Below are positions 14,949 through 24,715 of a DNA stretch of 46,536 nucleotides, in pieces. The stretch's first letter is position 1. The number at the start of each line of letters is the position of its first letter. Under the pieces are notes generated by a model. It was not told the origin of the DNA. It was given only the letters and a program-made list of their open reading frames with translations, and made no database searches. A program made the position numbers and the translations under genes. Source of the stretch: Terriglobia bacterium (GTDB lineage: Bacteria > Acidobacteriota > Terriglobia > Bryobacterales > UBA6623); the NCBI GenBank assembly GCA_009838515.1, contig VXRL01000005.1, forward strand, positions 1-46,536. Direction: 5' to 3'.

Positions 14949-15236
14949 CTATGTCGGCGAGTGGCGCTCGGCCTGAACGGAGCGCGAGCCGCTCAAATCC
15001 AACTCGGTAATGACAATGATCTCGCGCGACCTCGACCGGGAGAAATAAGCCCAACCCAATATGCCCCAGTAACCCGTCATCGAGAACCAGTCGACTAAAT
15101 AGCCCCTCTCATACAATTCAACGGTTTGCCACGCGCAGAAAACAATCCCCAAGATAATTGCAATCTTCTCAGACGTTTTCTTGCGATGCCATGGAGCCAG
15201 CCACCAAGATTCTTCGGGCTCAATCCTATGCTCCAT
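14949..15236 (-). CDS. Small two-pass membrane protein, paralogue A
   Basis: 95 residues, family not recognised. N-terminal EPEESWWLAPWHRKKTSEKI is followed by one hydrophobic helix (IAIILGIVFCAW), an acidic turn, a second hydrophobic helix (WFSMTGYWGILGWAYF), and a basic-then-polar tail. The arrangement and the W..HWHRKKT.EK-type motif match paralogue B at 14475-14789, 159 bp further downstream. The ATG lies 56 bp after the stop of the permease gene, so a shared transcript is plausible. Conservation is concentrated at the cytoplasmic-side basic motif, suggesting that it contacts lipid or a partner. Confidence 0.7.
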   Translation of the reverse strand: MEHRIEPEESWWLAPWHRKKTSEKIAIILGIVFCAWQTVELYERGYLVDWFSMTGYWGILGWAYFSRSRSREIIVITELDLSGSRSVQAERHSPT

Positions 15237-15292
15237 AGTGGAATGCTAGCACTAGATCAGCTGAACGCCCTGTAACGATGCCAGTACTTGCC

Positions 15293-17824
15293 TCATCCCT
15301 CGTGGAGTACTTCAACGGGGTCGAGGCGCGCCCCGATCCGGGCCGGATACAGCCCGGCGATGATGCTCGCGACAAGGATCAGGGTGGTAGCACCCAGCAA
15401 CAGGCCCACCGGCCAGTGAAACTGGATCGTCCAGCCGAACGATTGCTTGTTGATTACCTTGATCAGAATCACCGAGAGCGCCCCGCCCAACACGAGACCG
15501 ATCATGTTCGAAAGCAGTCCAAGCAGGCCTGCTTGGGCTAGCACGAGCTTGCGGATCTGCTTTCTGGTAGCACCCAAGATCCGCAACACGCCTAAGTCCT
15601 TCTTGCGGTCTATAACTAAGGTCAGCAACGCGCCGGCCATGCCCAGAATCGCCACTAGAATCGCCACCGCCTCCAGTGCATAGGTGATGGCAAACGTTCT
15701 GTCGAACACCTCGTTCGCCCGTTCGCGGAGCTCACGGTTACGTGCTACCCGTACCCGGCGACCGGCCACAGCTTCAATAATCTTGGACCGAGCTGCTTCG
15801 AGATCCGTACCATCGGCGAGATAGACAGCCGCGCTAGTCAGCTGTGGGTCGGGCAGGTACTCCATCAGCACCCCTCGATGCCCGATTACATAGCCCTGCT
15901 CGGCAGAATAGTCGTAGTACACCGCGACGACTTCGAATTCTTCCGCGCCATCGCCAATCGGTAGAGTCAAGGTGCTGCCTACATTGAGACCGTGCTTGTT
16001 GCTAAATGGCTCGCTGATGATCACGCTCTTGCTAGAGACCAACTGCCGGCACATGGTTGGAATGTCGGGTCCGCGCAAGATTTGCATCTGGGATCGGCCG
16101 GGATGAACGCGGAAGTCGGCGAGTGCAAGATTCGCCGGTAGGCCACCGTAGCTGATCGAGTACCGCCGGAACCGGTCGACCGCGTCGACTTCCGGCAACG
16201 CCTCGACCAGGCCCGCAACCTCCTCCGAGAACGTGGCGGAGTCCTCGGTACCGAGAGATTCCCCAGACCGAATGTACAAGTCGGCTTGCAGCTGGTCGCC
16301 CATCCACACAGACAAGGTGTCGCGCAAGCTGCCAACCATGATCCCGACGCTGGCCATCATGGCTGTCGCAACTGCCATCGCCGCGACGATGACCGACGTG
16401 CGCTTCAGAGATTGCGACAGGATCTGCACCCCCAGCATCGGCGCCACCCCGAACAAGCGCAGCATCGGGCGGGTTACGCGCCGAAGGCAGAATCGAGCGA
16501 CGAAGGGCACGAGCATCGCAGCCGCTCCAATCAGGCACACAGCTGCTGCGAATCCCCCGTAGGGGAGCCTGTCCCAAGCTGGCACGAAGCACAGTGCCGT
16601 AGCTAGGCCGCCAAGCACTGCCGCTCGGATCGCCCACACGGTTCGCGTGGCCGCGACCGCATACTCTTCCCTGCCCTTTGCCATCGCTTCGACGGGAGCC
16701 ACAGACGAGGCTTCCCGTGCAGGCCGCCAGGCCGCGAGCATCGACACTCCAATACCTGCTAGGCCGGCAACCAGAAATGCCCACGGGCGGAACACAATCT
16801 CTCCCGGCTGGCTGCCGACATAGAGCGTCGCCACGGTGCGTCCCATCAACTCCACCGCTCCCACCGCCAGCGCCCGTCCTAAGACCAACCCAGCCAGAGT
16901 ACCCAGCAGGCCGAAGAGTCCGGCCTCGACAAGAAATCCCCACTGGATCGTCCGAGCCGGCATGCCAAGCGCCCGCGCCGTCCCGATCTGGCTTCTCCGC
17001 CGCACGACCGATACTGAGATCGTGTTGTAGATCAGGAACGCGCCAACGATTAGAGCGATGTAACTCAACACTCGAAGATTCCACCGGAACGAGTTGAGAA
17101 GCTTACGGTTCTGTTGTGTCCGAGTGCCTGATGCACTCACTGCTGCCGCAGTCGGGACATTGTCTTTGAGAAGTGCCTCCCAGTCCGTCGCATCTTCCCG
17201 AGGAACATGGACATAAATGCGGTCAAGGAATCCGATCCGGTCCAGTAGCCGCTGCGCCAAGGCGATATCGAGCACGACCATGCTGGCGACAGCCTTTCCG
17301 CTCTGATCCCGGTCTCCAAGCACGCCCAGCACGGTGAAGGATTCGACCCGGTCATTGATGGCGAGCTCGATTCGTTCCCCCGCTTGCGCCCCGACTGACT
17401 CCGAGATCCAGACCACGCGCTCGTCATCGAAAGCGCTGACGCTGGGATTGGACAGGTCTATGCTGCCCAACATGGGCTGGTCGCCGATCAGGTCCACCCC
17501 AAACAGAGGCAGACGCTCTCCTGTTGACTCCACCGCGGCGTAGCCTTCGATGCGGGGTGAGAACTGCTGCGGCCCTGGCAGCCGGACCAACCCGCCGAAG
17601 ACGGATTCGGGGATGCCCCCCACTTGGGAGATCTCGTAGTCGGCCGTTCCTTGGAGCGATTCCAGCGAGGATTCGAAGGAGCCAACGGATGCCTCGCCGG
17701 CCAAATCGATCGCTACGACTACCGCTACCCCCAATGCGACGCACGCGGCGGTTAGCGCGGTGCGGAATGGCTCCTGAATCAAGGGCCTGCAAATCAGCCG
17801 ATAGAGCAGCCGCAGTTGATTCAT
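15293..17824 (-). CDS. FtsX-type ABC transporter permease (two-domain), ATPase not adjacent
   Basis: 843 residues from the ATG at 17824, where MNQLRLLYRLICRPL starts the first transmembrane region. The layout is a first helix near residue 25-45, a large periplasmic (MacB-like) domain to ~280, then helices in FtsX order (VLSYIALIVGAFLIYN, then two more). A middle group of hydrophobic segments and a second periplasmic domain follow, then the C-terminal FtsX domain with three helices (YALEAVAILVAILGMAG and on). About ten helices in all. Proteins of this double-FtsX kind pair with a LolD/MacB-like ATPase and move lipoproteins, lipids or peptides across the inner membrane. No ATPase gene flanks it, so the partner must be elsewhere. 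Two small membrane proteins follow downstream. Confidence 0.85.
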   Translation of the reverse strand: MNQLRLLYRLICRPLIQEPFRTALTAACVALGVAVVVAIDLAGEASVGSFESSLESLQGTADYEISQVGGIPESVFGGLVRLPGPQQFSPRIEGYAAVESTGERLPLFGVDLIGDQPMLGSIDLSNPSVSAFDDERVVWISESVGAQAGERIELAINDRVESFTVLGVLGDRDQSGKAVASMVVLDIALAQRLLDRIGFLDRIYVHVPREDATDWEALLKDNVPTAAAVSASGTRTQQNRKLLNSFRWNLRVLSYIALIVGAFLIYNTISVSVVRRRSQIGTARALGMPARTIQWGFLVEAGLFGLLGTLAGLVLGRALAVGAVELMGRTVATLYVGSQPGEIVFRPWAFLVAGLAGIGVSMLAAWRPAREASSVAPVEAMAKGREEYAVAATRTVWAIRAAVLGGLATALCFVPAWDRLPYGGFAAAVCLIGAAAMLVPFVARFCLRRVTRPMLRLFGVAPMLGVQILSQSLKRTSVIVAAMAVATAMMASVGIMVGSLRDTLSVWMGDQLQADLYIRSGESLGTEDSATFSEEVAGLVEALPEVDAVDRFRRYSISYGGLPANLALADFRVHPGRSQMQILRGPDIPTMCRQLVSSKSVIISEPFSNKHGLNVGSTLTLPIGDGAEEFEVVAVYYDYSAEQGYVIGHRGVLMEYLPDPQLTSAAVYLADGTDLEAARSKIIEAVAGRRVRVARNRELRERANEVFDRTFAITYALEAVAILVAILGMAGALLTLVIDRKKDLGVLRILGATRKQIRKLVLAQAGLLGLLSNMIGLVLGGALSVILIKVINKQSFGWTIQFHWPVGLLLGATTLILVASIIAGLYPARIGARLDPVEVLHEG

Positions 17825-18089
17825 GGAGCTTGGACAGCCTTTGCAAACACCGGGAATGCCTTGACCATCCCTACAGAAGATGCCTGCCTCTCGCTGGGAG
17901 AAATCGGCTTTGGGTTGGGTCGCGAAGAGCGGTCGGGGAAGTGGCGTGGGAGATGGACACACACTATGTCATACGTCCCTAGCTGCTGTGGCCGACCTGT
18001 GCTCAGGCTAACATTGGCCTATATTGGAGCCAGGTTTGCCGGGCTTCGCGGCAGGGCCGTCATCTGATGCCGGGCACCTCTCCACTTCA

Positions 18090-20087
18090 ATGCTAGGCGC
18101 TGCCAGTCGGGTTGGACCCGCGTCCTGCATCACCGCCGTGCTGGCGTTCGCATCGTTGCTGGCAATCCCCGCGCCCTGTGCCGAGGCCCCGGTAGACTTC
18201 GCGGCCGATCTATACCCCCGCCTCGAGGCGAAGAACTGCCGTGCCTGCCACAGCACTTCAGGGGTGGCATCGGGTACGAGGCTCCAGTTTCCGGAACCCG
18301 GGGCACCGCTAGGAGTCATACAACGGTTTGGCCTAGGTCTAAAGCGCCTAGTGAGCCAAGCGGAAACCAGCCAATCTGCGCTTCTGCTCAAGCCCACCAA
18401 CAGGATCCCGCACACGGGTGGCCCGCTCATCGCTGCCGATAGCGAGGACGAACGATTGCTGCGCCGCTGGGTGGAGTATCTGGCTTCCCTAGACCTCAAC
18501 GTTCAGTCGGTCCAAACCGTCCCCCGCGAGAATCGCTCTGAACCCATCCGCAGGCTCACGCACTTGCAATACGACAACACCGTTCGGGATCTACTCGGCG
18601 ACGGCAGCAGGCCGTCTCGCAGTCTCCCAGAGGAAGACTACGTCAACGGATACACCAATCAGGCCTCCGCACAGGCGATCACACCGGCTTTGGCCGAGTT
18701 GTACGGCCAGATTGCCGAACGTCTCGGGCGGAATGCCTTGCGGTTCGGTGACGAGCACGGACTGCTTCCATGCGAGCCCGACGGCCCCACCGACCGTGAC
18801 TGTGCGCAATCGTTCGTCGGTGAATTCGGTGCCAAGGCGTTTCGCCGCCCGCTGACCGAAGCCGAGCGCGAGGCACATGTAGACCTGCTTCTCCAGTGGG
18901 CCGGCCACGGCGAGAGTTTCCTGTCCGGCGCGTCCGCCGTTATCGAGGCCATGCTGCAGTCGCCGCATTTCCTGTTCTTGGTGCCCAGCGCGAGCGATAG
19001 CCACGTCAAGCATTTCGAGATCGCCTCGCGGCTCGCTTACGCGCTGTGGAACGCGCCCCCCGACCGAGTGTTGCTTGCCACCGCGGCCGCCGGCGAGCTC
19101 GGTGCCCGCTCCTCAGTCGAGGCGCATGCCAAGCGGATGCTCGCAAGCGACCGCGCTCGGGAGACCTTCGATCACTTTCTCGCGGAATGGATGCGCTTCG
19201 ACCGCCTGCGCAACTCGGTCAAGGATCGCAACCGGTTCCGTGACTTCGGCCCGGAAGTCGCCGAGAGCATGACCGAGGAGACCCGGCGGCTATTCCGGCA
19301 TCTGGTTTGGGGCGACCTCGATTTTCGGGAGTTCTACACCGCTGACTACACGTTTGTCGATGACTTCCTAACGAACGTCTACGGCATGCCCGATCCAAGC
19401 GCTCCGTTCGGCAAGACCGCTTACCCGGTGGAATCGACGCGCAGCGGCATTCTCGGACACGGCACGTTTCTGGCGCAGACTGGCAAGCCGATCCACACGT
19501 CGCCGACCGAGCGCGGACTCTTCGTCCGCGAGCACTTCCTCTGCCAGACCATCCCCCCTCCCCCGCCCGGGGTCGATACCTCCCTTCCACCGCTAACGCT
19601 GGGAGGACGCCCCATGACGGTCCGCGACACGATGGAGGAATTGCACGCATCCGAGCCGGTCTGCGCGTCCTGTCACAAGCTAGTGGACCCGATTGGCTAT
19701 GGATTCGAGCATTTCGACACGGTAGGGGCGTATCGCGATTCCGAGCCGGTACGGATCGAACCGACGCCCCAACAAGAGCGCGAGGGCGCCAAAGCGACCG
19801 ACCATTTGCTACCGATCGATTCGACGGGATTCATCGCAGGCATTGAGGATTCGGAGTTCCAGACGCCGCGAGACGTCGGCCGTATACTGTCGCAGTCGCC
19901 GATCTGCCAAAAATGCATTGCCAGACAGCTCTTCCGCTATTTGTTCGGACGATCTGAGACAGCCCGAGATGCGCCCGTCATAGAACGCGCATATAATCGG
20001 TTCGTAAGATCTGGTTTCGTCTTCCGGGAGTTGGTCTTGGGACTGGTGGTCACGGAAGAATTCCTCGCAACCGACTGGAGCGATTGA
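18090..20087 (+). CDS. DUF1592/DUF1588/DUF1585 cytochrome-like secreted protein
   Basis: 665 residues from the ATG at 18090, the start that leaves a signal peptide ([20 protein letters not shown]). A heme-c type CRACH motif is at residues 50-54. The DUF1587/1595/1592/1588/1585 order is then visible: [37 protein letters not shown]...[22 protein letters not shown] then [27 protein letters not shown], and a short C-terminal domain. The family is large in Planctomycetota and Acidobacteriota and in polysaccharide loci, and its reaction is unknown. The stop is 2 bp before the DUF1552 ATG. The two genes almost always travel together. Confidence 0.88.
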   Translation: MLGAASRVGPASCITAVLAFASLLAIPAPCAEAPVDFAADLYPRLEAKNCRACHSTSGVASGTRLQFPEPGAPLGVIQRFGLGLKRLVSQAETSQSALLLKPTNRIPHTGGPLIAADSEDERLLRRWVEYLASLDLNVQSVQTVPRENRSEPIRRLTHLQYDNTVRDLLGDGSRPSRSLPEEDYVNGYTNQASAQAITPALAELYGQIAERLGRNALRFGDEHGLLPCEPDGPTDRDCAQSFVGEFGAKAFRRPLTEAEREAHVDLLLQWAGHGESFLSGASAVIEAMLQSPHFLFLVPSASDSHVKHFEIASRLAYALWNAPPDRVLLATAAAGELGARSSVEAHAKRMLASDRARETFDHFLAEWMRFDRLRNSVKDRNRFRDFGPEVAESMTEETRRLFRHLVWGDLDFREFYTADYTFVDDFLTNVYGMPDPSAPFGKTAYPVESTRSGILGHGTFLAQTGKPIHTSPTERGLFVREHFLCQTIPPPPPGVDTSLPPLTLGGRPMTVRDTMEELHASEPVCASCHKLVDPIGYGFEHFDTVGAYRDSEPVRIEPTPQQEREGAKATDHLLPIDSTGFIAGIEDSEFQTPRDVGRILSQSPICQKCIARQLFRYLFGRSETARDAPVIERAYNRFVRSGFVFRELVLGLVVTEEFLATDWSD

Positions 20088-20089
20088 GC

Positions 20090-21403
20090 ATGTCGAGACG
20101 CGCCTTGCCACGCCGCGCGTTCCTGAAGGGGCTGGCCGCGGGCGGAACCGCCGTCCGAGTCGGCCTGCCGCCACTGGCCTGCATGTTCAACTCCTCCGGC
20201 ACGGCCTACGCCGCCCGGAGTGGACCGGGCAGTGACGGCAAGCCCGAGACACGCTTCGTCTTGTGGTTCAACGGGAACGGTATCCCGGAGCGCTACTGGA
20301 TTCCCCGTGACGAAGGGCCCGACTATTCGCTCACTCCGTGCTTGTCCCCCTTGGCGCGTTTGCAGAACGACGTTCAGATCCTGTCGGGCCTGGATAACCC
20401 CAATGGGCAGACAAGCGGAGTCGGCAACGGCCACCAGCGGTCGATGAGCGCATTGGTTTCGGGCTCGAAATACACCGGAATGGGTGCGGGTTCGGCTTCG
20501 ATCGACCAAGTCATCGCCGGAAAGATCGGCACGGAATCGCGCTTTCCGTCTCTCCAGATCGGTGTCTGTCGAGAGTCGTTCGGCTCCAGCATGCAGCGAA
20601 ACATGAGCTGGAGCGCCAAGAACCGGGCGCTGGCGCCGGAGCTGGTGCCCCAGAAGCTCTTCGATCGCCTCTTCGGCAGGCTCGACGAGGGTTGGGTGCG
20701 CCGCAGGCGCAGCGTGTTGGACGTAGTGCGCGGCCAAGCGCAGAGCCTCAGCAGCCGCCTCGGACAGGAGGACTCGCGGCGCGTCGACGAGTACCTCACC
20801 TCGATATTCGACATGGAGCGCGCTATCGCAGAGTTTCCCGAGGAGTACGCCGGGCAGGTAGATGAGCCGGAAGCCGGCGGCGATCCCCGCGACTACCCGC
20901 GCATCGCCAAGCTACAGAGCGACCTGCTGGTACATGCATTTGCGTCGGGCCAGACACGCGTAGCGTCGTACATGCTGACGAAGTGCCAGAGCCTAGCGCG
21001 ATTCCCGTGGCTGGGACTGTCGTTTGCGCGCCATCACGAGTATTCGCACCTGGGCGGCTCGCACCGCCAGCGTCAACAGGAAGTGATGCGCGACATCTGC
21101 CGCTGGCATGTCGAGGAATTCGCCTACCTCGTGGCGCGCTTGAAGAGCGTGCCCGAGGGATCGGGCACACTCTTGGACAGCAGTGCCCTGCTCTTCATCC
21201 ACGAGCACGCCGAGGCGAACTCACACAAGAACAGCGGCGGCGCGGTGATCTTGGCTGGGCGTGCCGGCCGACTCAATCCCGGCCATCACACCCGCGTTAC
21301 CGGCACATTCGGCGATCTCTACCGCACTGTCGCGAATGAAGTCGGAGCACCACTCGACCACTTCCCGACTTCGTACGGCACCGTGCCAGCTACCACGGCA
21401 TAG
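20090..21403 (+). CDS. DUF1552 secreted protein (Tat substrate)
   Basis: 437 residues. [19 protein letters not shown] is a twin-arginine leader, so export in folded form is expected. DUF1552 signatures are [44 protein letters not shown], and the [10 protein letters not shown] segment, with the C-terminal [12 protein letters not shown] and LDSSALLF. The fold resembles alkaline-phosphatase-like DUF1501 proteins, and the substrate is unknown. It starts at the ATG directly after the DUF1592 gene; a TTG six bases earlier would overlap that stop. It is the partner of that gene and is convergent, 19 bp apart, with the first leucine-rich repeat gene. Confidence 0.87.
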   Translation: MSRRALPRRAFLKGLAAGGTAVRVGLPPLACMFNSSGTAYAARSGPGSDGKPETRFVLWFNGNGIPERYWIPRDEGPDYSLTPCLSPLARLQNDVQILSGLDNPNGQTSGVGNGHQRSMSALVSGSKYTGMGAGSASIDQVIAGKIGTESRFPSLQIGVCRESFGSSMQRNMSWSAKNRALAPELVPQKLFDRLFGRLDEGWVRRRRSVLDVVRGQAQSLSSRLGQEDSRRVDEYLTSIFDMERAIAEFPEEYAGQVDEPEAGGDPRDYPRIAKLQSDLLVHAFASGQTRVASYMLTKCQSLARFPWLGLSFARHHEYSHLGGSHRQRQQEVMRDICRWHVEEFAYLVARLKSVPEGSGTLLDSSALLFIHEHAEANSHKNSGGAVILAGRAGRLNPGHHTRVTGTFGDLYRTVANEVGAPLDHFPTSYGTVPATTA

Positions 21404-21422
21404 CCTGAGATTCGCGCAGCGA

Positions 21423-22535
21423 CTAGCGGATCACATCACGCGACGGGTTTGCCGCTGTAAACTCCGCGGCGGCCGCCTCGGTCACGGCCGTGCCGACCGC
21501 AATCAATCTCTGCAACTTGGGATGTTCCCGCAAGGCTGCGGCCCCGCTGGGCCCGAACGCGGTGAAGGAAACGTCTACGACCTGCAGTGACGGCAAGGAT
21601 GCCAGGGCCCTTCCGGCTGAGTCGTCCAGCGAACTTACGTGGGACAACACTAGCTCTTCCAGATTCTCCAGGCTCCCCAGGCTCTGAATGCCCTCGGCGG
21701 TCAGCATTGACCGCGACAGGTTGAGCTTGCGCAGCTTGCTGAGAGCTGCCAATTGCTTCGCTCCGAAGTCGGTGATCCGGATCGCTCCGCGCAGCCGCGG
21801 GACCCCGGTACTGATTGCCTGGACGTACTCGGGGCTGGGCGCGGCTAGGTTGAGCGATTCGAGCCTCGGCAGCCCTGCGATCTCATTGAGGTTCAAATCC
21901 GTCACCGTCACCGCCCAGATTCCGCTGTCGGTGACCTGTGCTCCGCTAAGGTCGAGATGTTCCAGCTGCCTCAGCGACCTCAGACTCGCTATGCCGGACT
22001 CGCCGATCTTGTTGCCTCCAATCGCCAGCCTCTTGAGGTTGGGCAAGGCCTCCAGCAGGCCGGCAGACGCATCGCTGACCTCGGTGATCCCAATGTCCAA
22101 GACTTCCAAGGTCTTGATCTCGGTCAAGAACTTCACGCCAGAGTCGCTGATCTTTGTGCCGCGAAGATTGAGCCGCTCCAAGCGCGATGCTCGGCGCAAG
22201 AGCGAAGCGCCGGCGTCGGTGATGTCCTCGCAAAAGAACATGTCCAACTCCCGCAAGGATGGCAGCGATGCGACGATCTCCAAGACCCTGTCGCTGACAT
22301 CCGTTTGTGCCAGCTTCAAGCTGACCAGGCTCGCCGCCCCTTCGAGCTTTCGCAGATCCGCGTCGGTAACCCAGCTCCGGCCAAGGTCGATTGCGTGCAG
22401 CTCGCTTGCTGAGTTCCGATCCACGGCACCGCCCATGCCGAGCACCCAAGCTTCGATATCTGCCCGGGGCAGGGCTTCTGCAGACAGAACGCAAGCCGGC
22501 AAGGCGGCTGCAAGGATGCACAAGCGGAGACACAT
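21423..22535 (-). CDS. Secreted leucine-rich repeat protein, shorter copy
   Basis: 370 residues from the ATG at 22535, giving a signal peptide (LRLCILAAALPACVLSAEA). The rest consists of about 12 ribonuclease-inhibitor/cysteine-type repeats of ~24 residues. The consensus is L..L.L..T.I.D.G...L..L..L..LD, as in LERLNLRGTKISDSG and LEHLDLSGAQVTDSG. An N-terminal stretch like the longer copy (ADIEAWVLGMGGAVDR) suggests common descent. Such secreted repeat proteins bind other proteins or glycans; the partner is unknown. It lies 5 bp after the longer leucine-rich repeat gene, so the two are co-transcribed. Both run towards the DUF1592-DUF1552 pair. Confidence 0.8.
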   Translation of the reverse strand: MCLRLCILAAALPACVLSAEALPRADIEAWVLGMGGAVDRNSASELHAIDLGRSWVTDADLRKLEGAASLVSLKLAQTDVSDRVLEIVASLPSLRELDMFFCEDITDAGASLLRRASRLERLNLRGTKISDSGVKFLTEIKTLEVLDIGITEVSDASAGLLEALPNLKRLAIGGNKIGESGIASLRSLRQLEHLDLSGAQVTDSGIWAVTVTDLNLNEIAGLPRLESLNLAAPSPEYVQAISTGVPRLRGAIRITDFGAKQLAALSKLRKLNLSRSMLTAEGIQSLGSLENLEELVLSHVSSLDDSAGRALASLPSLQVVDVSFTAFGPSGAAALREHPKLQRLIAVGTAVTEAAAAEFTAANPSRDVIR

Positions 22536-22540
22536 GGGTC

Positions 22541-24553
22541 TTACCTGCGGCGGGTGGGCTGGGCCGAGTCGCGTTCCCACGCGATCTTGCAGTCGGGCAG
22601 TGCGCTTCGCAGAGACTGTACGCCGCTCTCGCTCACCAGCGTGTGATAGAGATTGAGCGCCGTGAGGTCCGCAAAGCCGCTCAAGGTTTCGATTGCCTCG
22701 TCGTCGACATCTGTGTTGTCGAGGCTCAACACTCGTAGGTTGGCGTTCGACGCCAGCGATGCGATGCCGTCGGAGGATACCTTGGCGTAGTCGAGGCTGA
22801 GCCTCTGGAGCGTCTGCAACGGCGCCAACGCCTCGGCACCGGCGTCGTCGACGCGAGTGTTCGCGAGATCGAGCTCCGTCAGCGCCTCCAGCTCTGCCAA
22901 TTGCCCGACTCCCTCGCTGGTGACGTTCGTGAAGGCGAGCGAGAGCCGTCGCAGTTGCGGTAGGGATGCGATTGAGCGCAAGCCATCGTCCCCTACCCGC
23001 GTGCCTGTCAGCCCGAGCTCAGTCAGGCTCTTCAAAGAAGCAACGCTCGCGGCCCCGGGATCGCTCACCTGGGTGTAGTCCAGGTTCAACGATTCGAGTC
23101 GAGACAATCCCGTGATTGATTCGAGGTCGGAGTCACCGATCGCTGTTCCAGAAAGTGAGAGCCTGAGCAAGTTATTCGAGGAGGCTAAGCTCGAAAGCCC
23201 GCTGCCTTCGACCAGAGATTGATCTAGGACGAGTTCGCGGAGTGAATCCAGCTTTTCGAGATGGACTAGCCCAGAATCTGTAATACGTGTATTTGCTAGT
23301 TTTAGAGCACGTAAGTTCGGAAGTGAGGTCAAGGCTTGCAAGCCGAGGTCGCTGACCTCGGTCGCACTCAGGTCTAGATACGTCACTGCTGGGAATCTGG
23401 TGATGAACTCCAGCATTCCGTCTGTGGCAGCAGTCGCCTTGAGGGAGATCGAGACCTGCCCATCGGACAGGACCTCGGCAACCCCGCCGATCGAGCGGGC
23501 CCACTCCAGCAAGCCGTCCAGATCGCCAATCGATGGCGCCCTCGATGCGACAGGCGCGATGGATGGCGTGTTGTCGACGAACCGAATCTCCAAATTCGGC
23601 CGAGCGGAGCGCAGGTCAGCGATTCCTGCCGAAGCGGCCCGCGAGTATCGCAGGTCGACGCTTCTCAACTCAGGCAGGGCTGCCAGCTGCGGCACGCCGG
23701 CGTTCGTGATCGGCGTGCGATAGAGGTTCAAGTCAACCAGCTCGTGCATTCCGCTGAGGTGCCCAAGCCCCGCATCGGAGATCTTGGATCCGCGCAGGTT
23801 CAGCATTCTCAGCCCAGTCAGCCCGGCAAGGTGGGCGACGCCTTCGTCGGAGAGCTCCAGATCGGCAAGGTCCAACTCGACCAAGCCGGAAAGGCCTGCA
23901 AGAGCCGCAAGGCCGCTATCGGTGACGTACGTGCTCCGCAAGCGCAGGGTCTTGAGACGAGGCAAGCGGGCAATATTGGCCAAGCCCTCGTCGTTCACAT
24001 CGGTCTGCGTTAGATCCAACCGCTCGAGGTTCTTGAACGCATCTAGGTGCGCGCCGGTCACCCGGGTCGACCTCAGCTGCAAGAAACGGAGCCGCTCGAG
24101 ACTCGTGATCTTCTCGATCGCATGGTCAAACACTCTGATTCCCTTGAAGACGCTCATGAAGTGATGGCTGAGGTGCAGCGACTCCAAAGACTCCATCCCA
24201 GCAAGCGCGGCGATCAGATCGCTGTCGTCGACGTTGCCCAGCGTTCCGCAGCAGACGGGGTTCCACATCGTGCCGGGCAAAGTCAGGCTGCGGAGTCCCT
24301 TCAATGCGCTGATGCGTTCCAGATCCCGCGGATGCACCAGCGTACCGGTGAGGACGGCTTCGCGAACGGACAACGGTCCTCGTGGCAGATCGCCTGCGGA
24401 GCGGATCTCCTCCCGGCTGCCCTCGAGTCTGATCGTTCCACCTTGGGCGAGGATCCAGACCGCGGCCTGCCTTTCGTCCAAGCGCTGCTGAGCGGCGGAA
24501 GGCTGCCCGATCAGCAGGCAGCCTGCCAACAGAACGAGGAATGGACCCGTCAT
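22541..24553 (-). CDS. Secreted leucine-rich repeat protein, longer copy
   Basis: 670 residues from the ATG at 24553, which leaves a signal peptide (FLVLLAGCLLIGQPSAAQQ). An N-terminal AAVWILAQGGTIRLEG motif matches a repeated AVWVL..GG element seen in planctomycete-type repeat proteins. Two blocks of ~24-residue repeats follow (roughly residues 60-320 and 370-650). A non-repeat spacer containing GLLEWARSIGGVAEVLSDGQ separates them; the spacer itself resembles the N-terminal element, so the gene may be an internal duplication. There are about 20 repeats in all. No catalytic motif is visible. It is the first gene of a two-gene unit with the shorter copy and likely sits outside the cytoplasm as a binding scaffold. 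Confidence 0.8.
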   Translation of the reverse strand: MTGPFLVLLAGCLLIGQPSAAQQRLDERQAAVWILAQGGTIRLEGSREEIRSAGDLPRGPLSVREAVLTGTLVHPRDLERISALKGLRSLTLPGTMWNPVCCGTLGNVDDSDLIAALAGMESLESLHLSHHFMSVFKGIRVFDHAIEKITSLERLRFLQLRSTRVTGAHLDAFKNLERLDLTQTDVNDEGLANIARLPRLKTLRLRSTYVTDSGLAALAGLSGLVELDLADLELSDEGVAHLAGLTGLRMLNLRGSKISDAGLGHLSGMHELVDLNLYRTPITNAGVPQLAALPELRSVDLRYSRAASAGIADLRSARPNLEIRFVDNTPSIAPVASRAPSIGDLDGLLEWARSIGGVAEVLSDGQVSISLKATAATDGMLEFITRFPAVTYLDLSATEVSDLGLQALTSLPNLRALKLANTRITDSGLVHLEKLDSLRELVLDQSLVEGSGLSSLASSNNLLRLSLSGTAIGDSDLESITGLSRLESLNLDYTQVSDPGAASVASLKSLTELGLTGTRVGDDGLRSIASLPQLRRLSLAFTNVTSEGVGQLAELEALTELDLANTRVDDAGAEALAPLQTLQRLSLDYAKVSSDGIASLASNANLRVLSLDNTDVDDEAIETLSGFADLTALNLYHTLVSESGVQSLRSALPDCKIAWERDSAQPTRRR

Positions 24554-24715
24554 TCCATTTCGGCAGCGGCGCAGACCGAGCGCCAAGCCCTCGGCATCCT
24601 GCGCCCCGTTCTGGGCTATTGTAGCGGGCGCATCAGGACTATCGGGACGGGATGCGCCCTGCGGCACGATGTCGCAGCCTTCCGAACACGACTCCAATTG
24701 GTCCGGCCTGTCAGG

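Noticed and set aside
16032..17084. 350-residue frame inside the FtsX-type permease
   Set aside because: A shadow frame in GC-rich DNA; Arg/Gly-rich and without domains, while the permease frame carries clear membrane segments.
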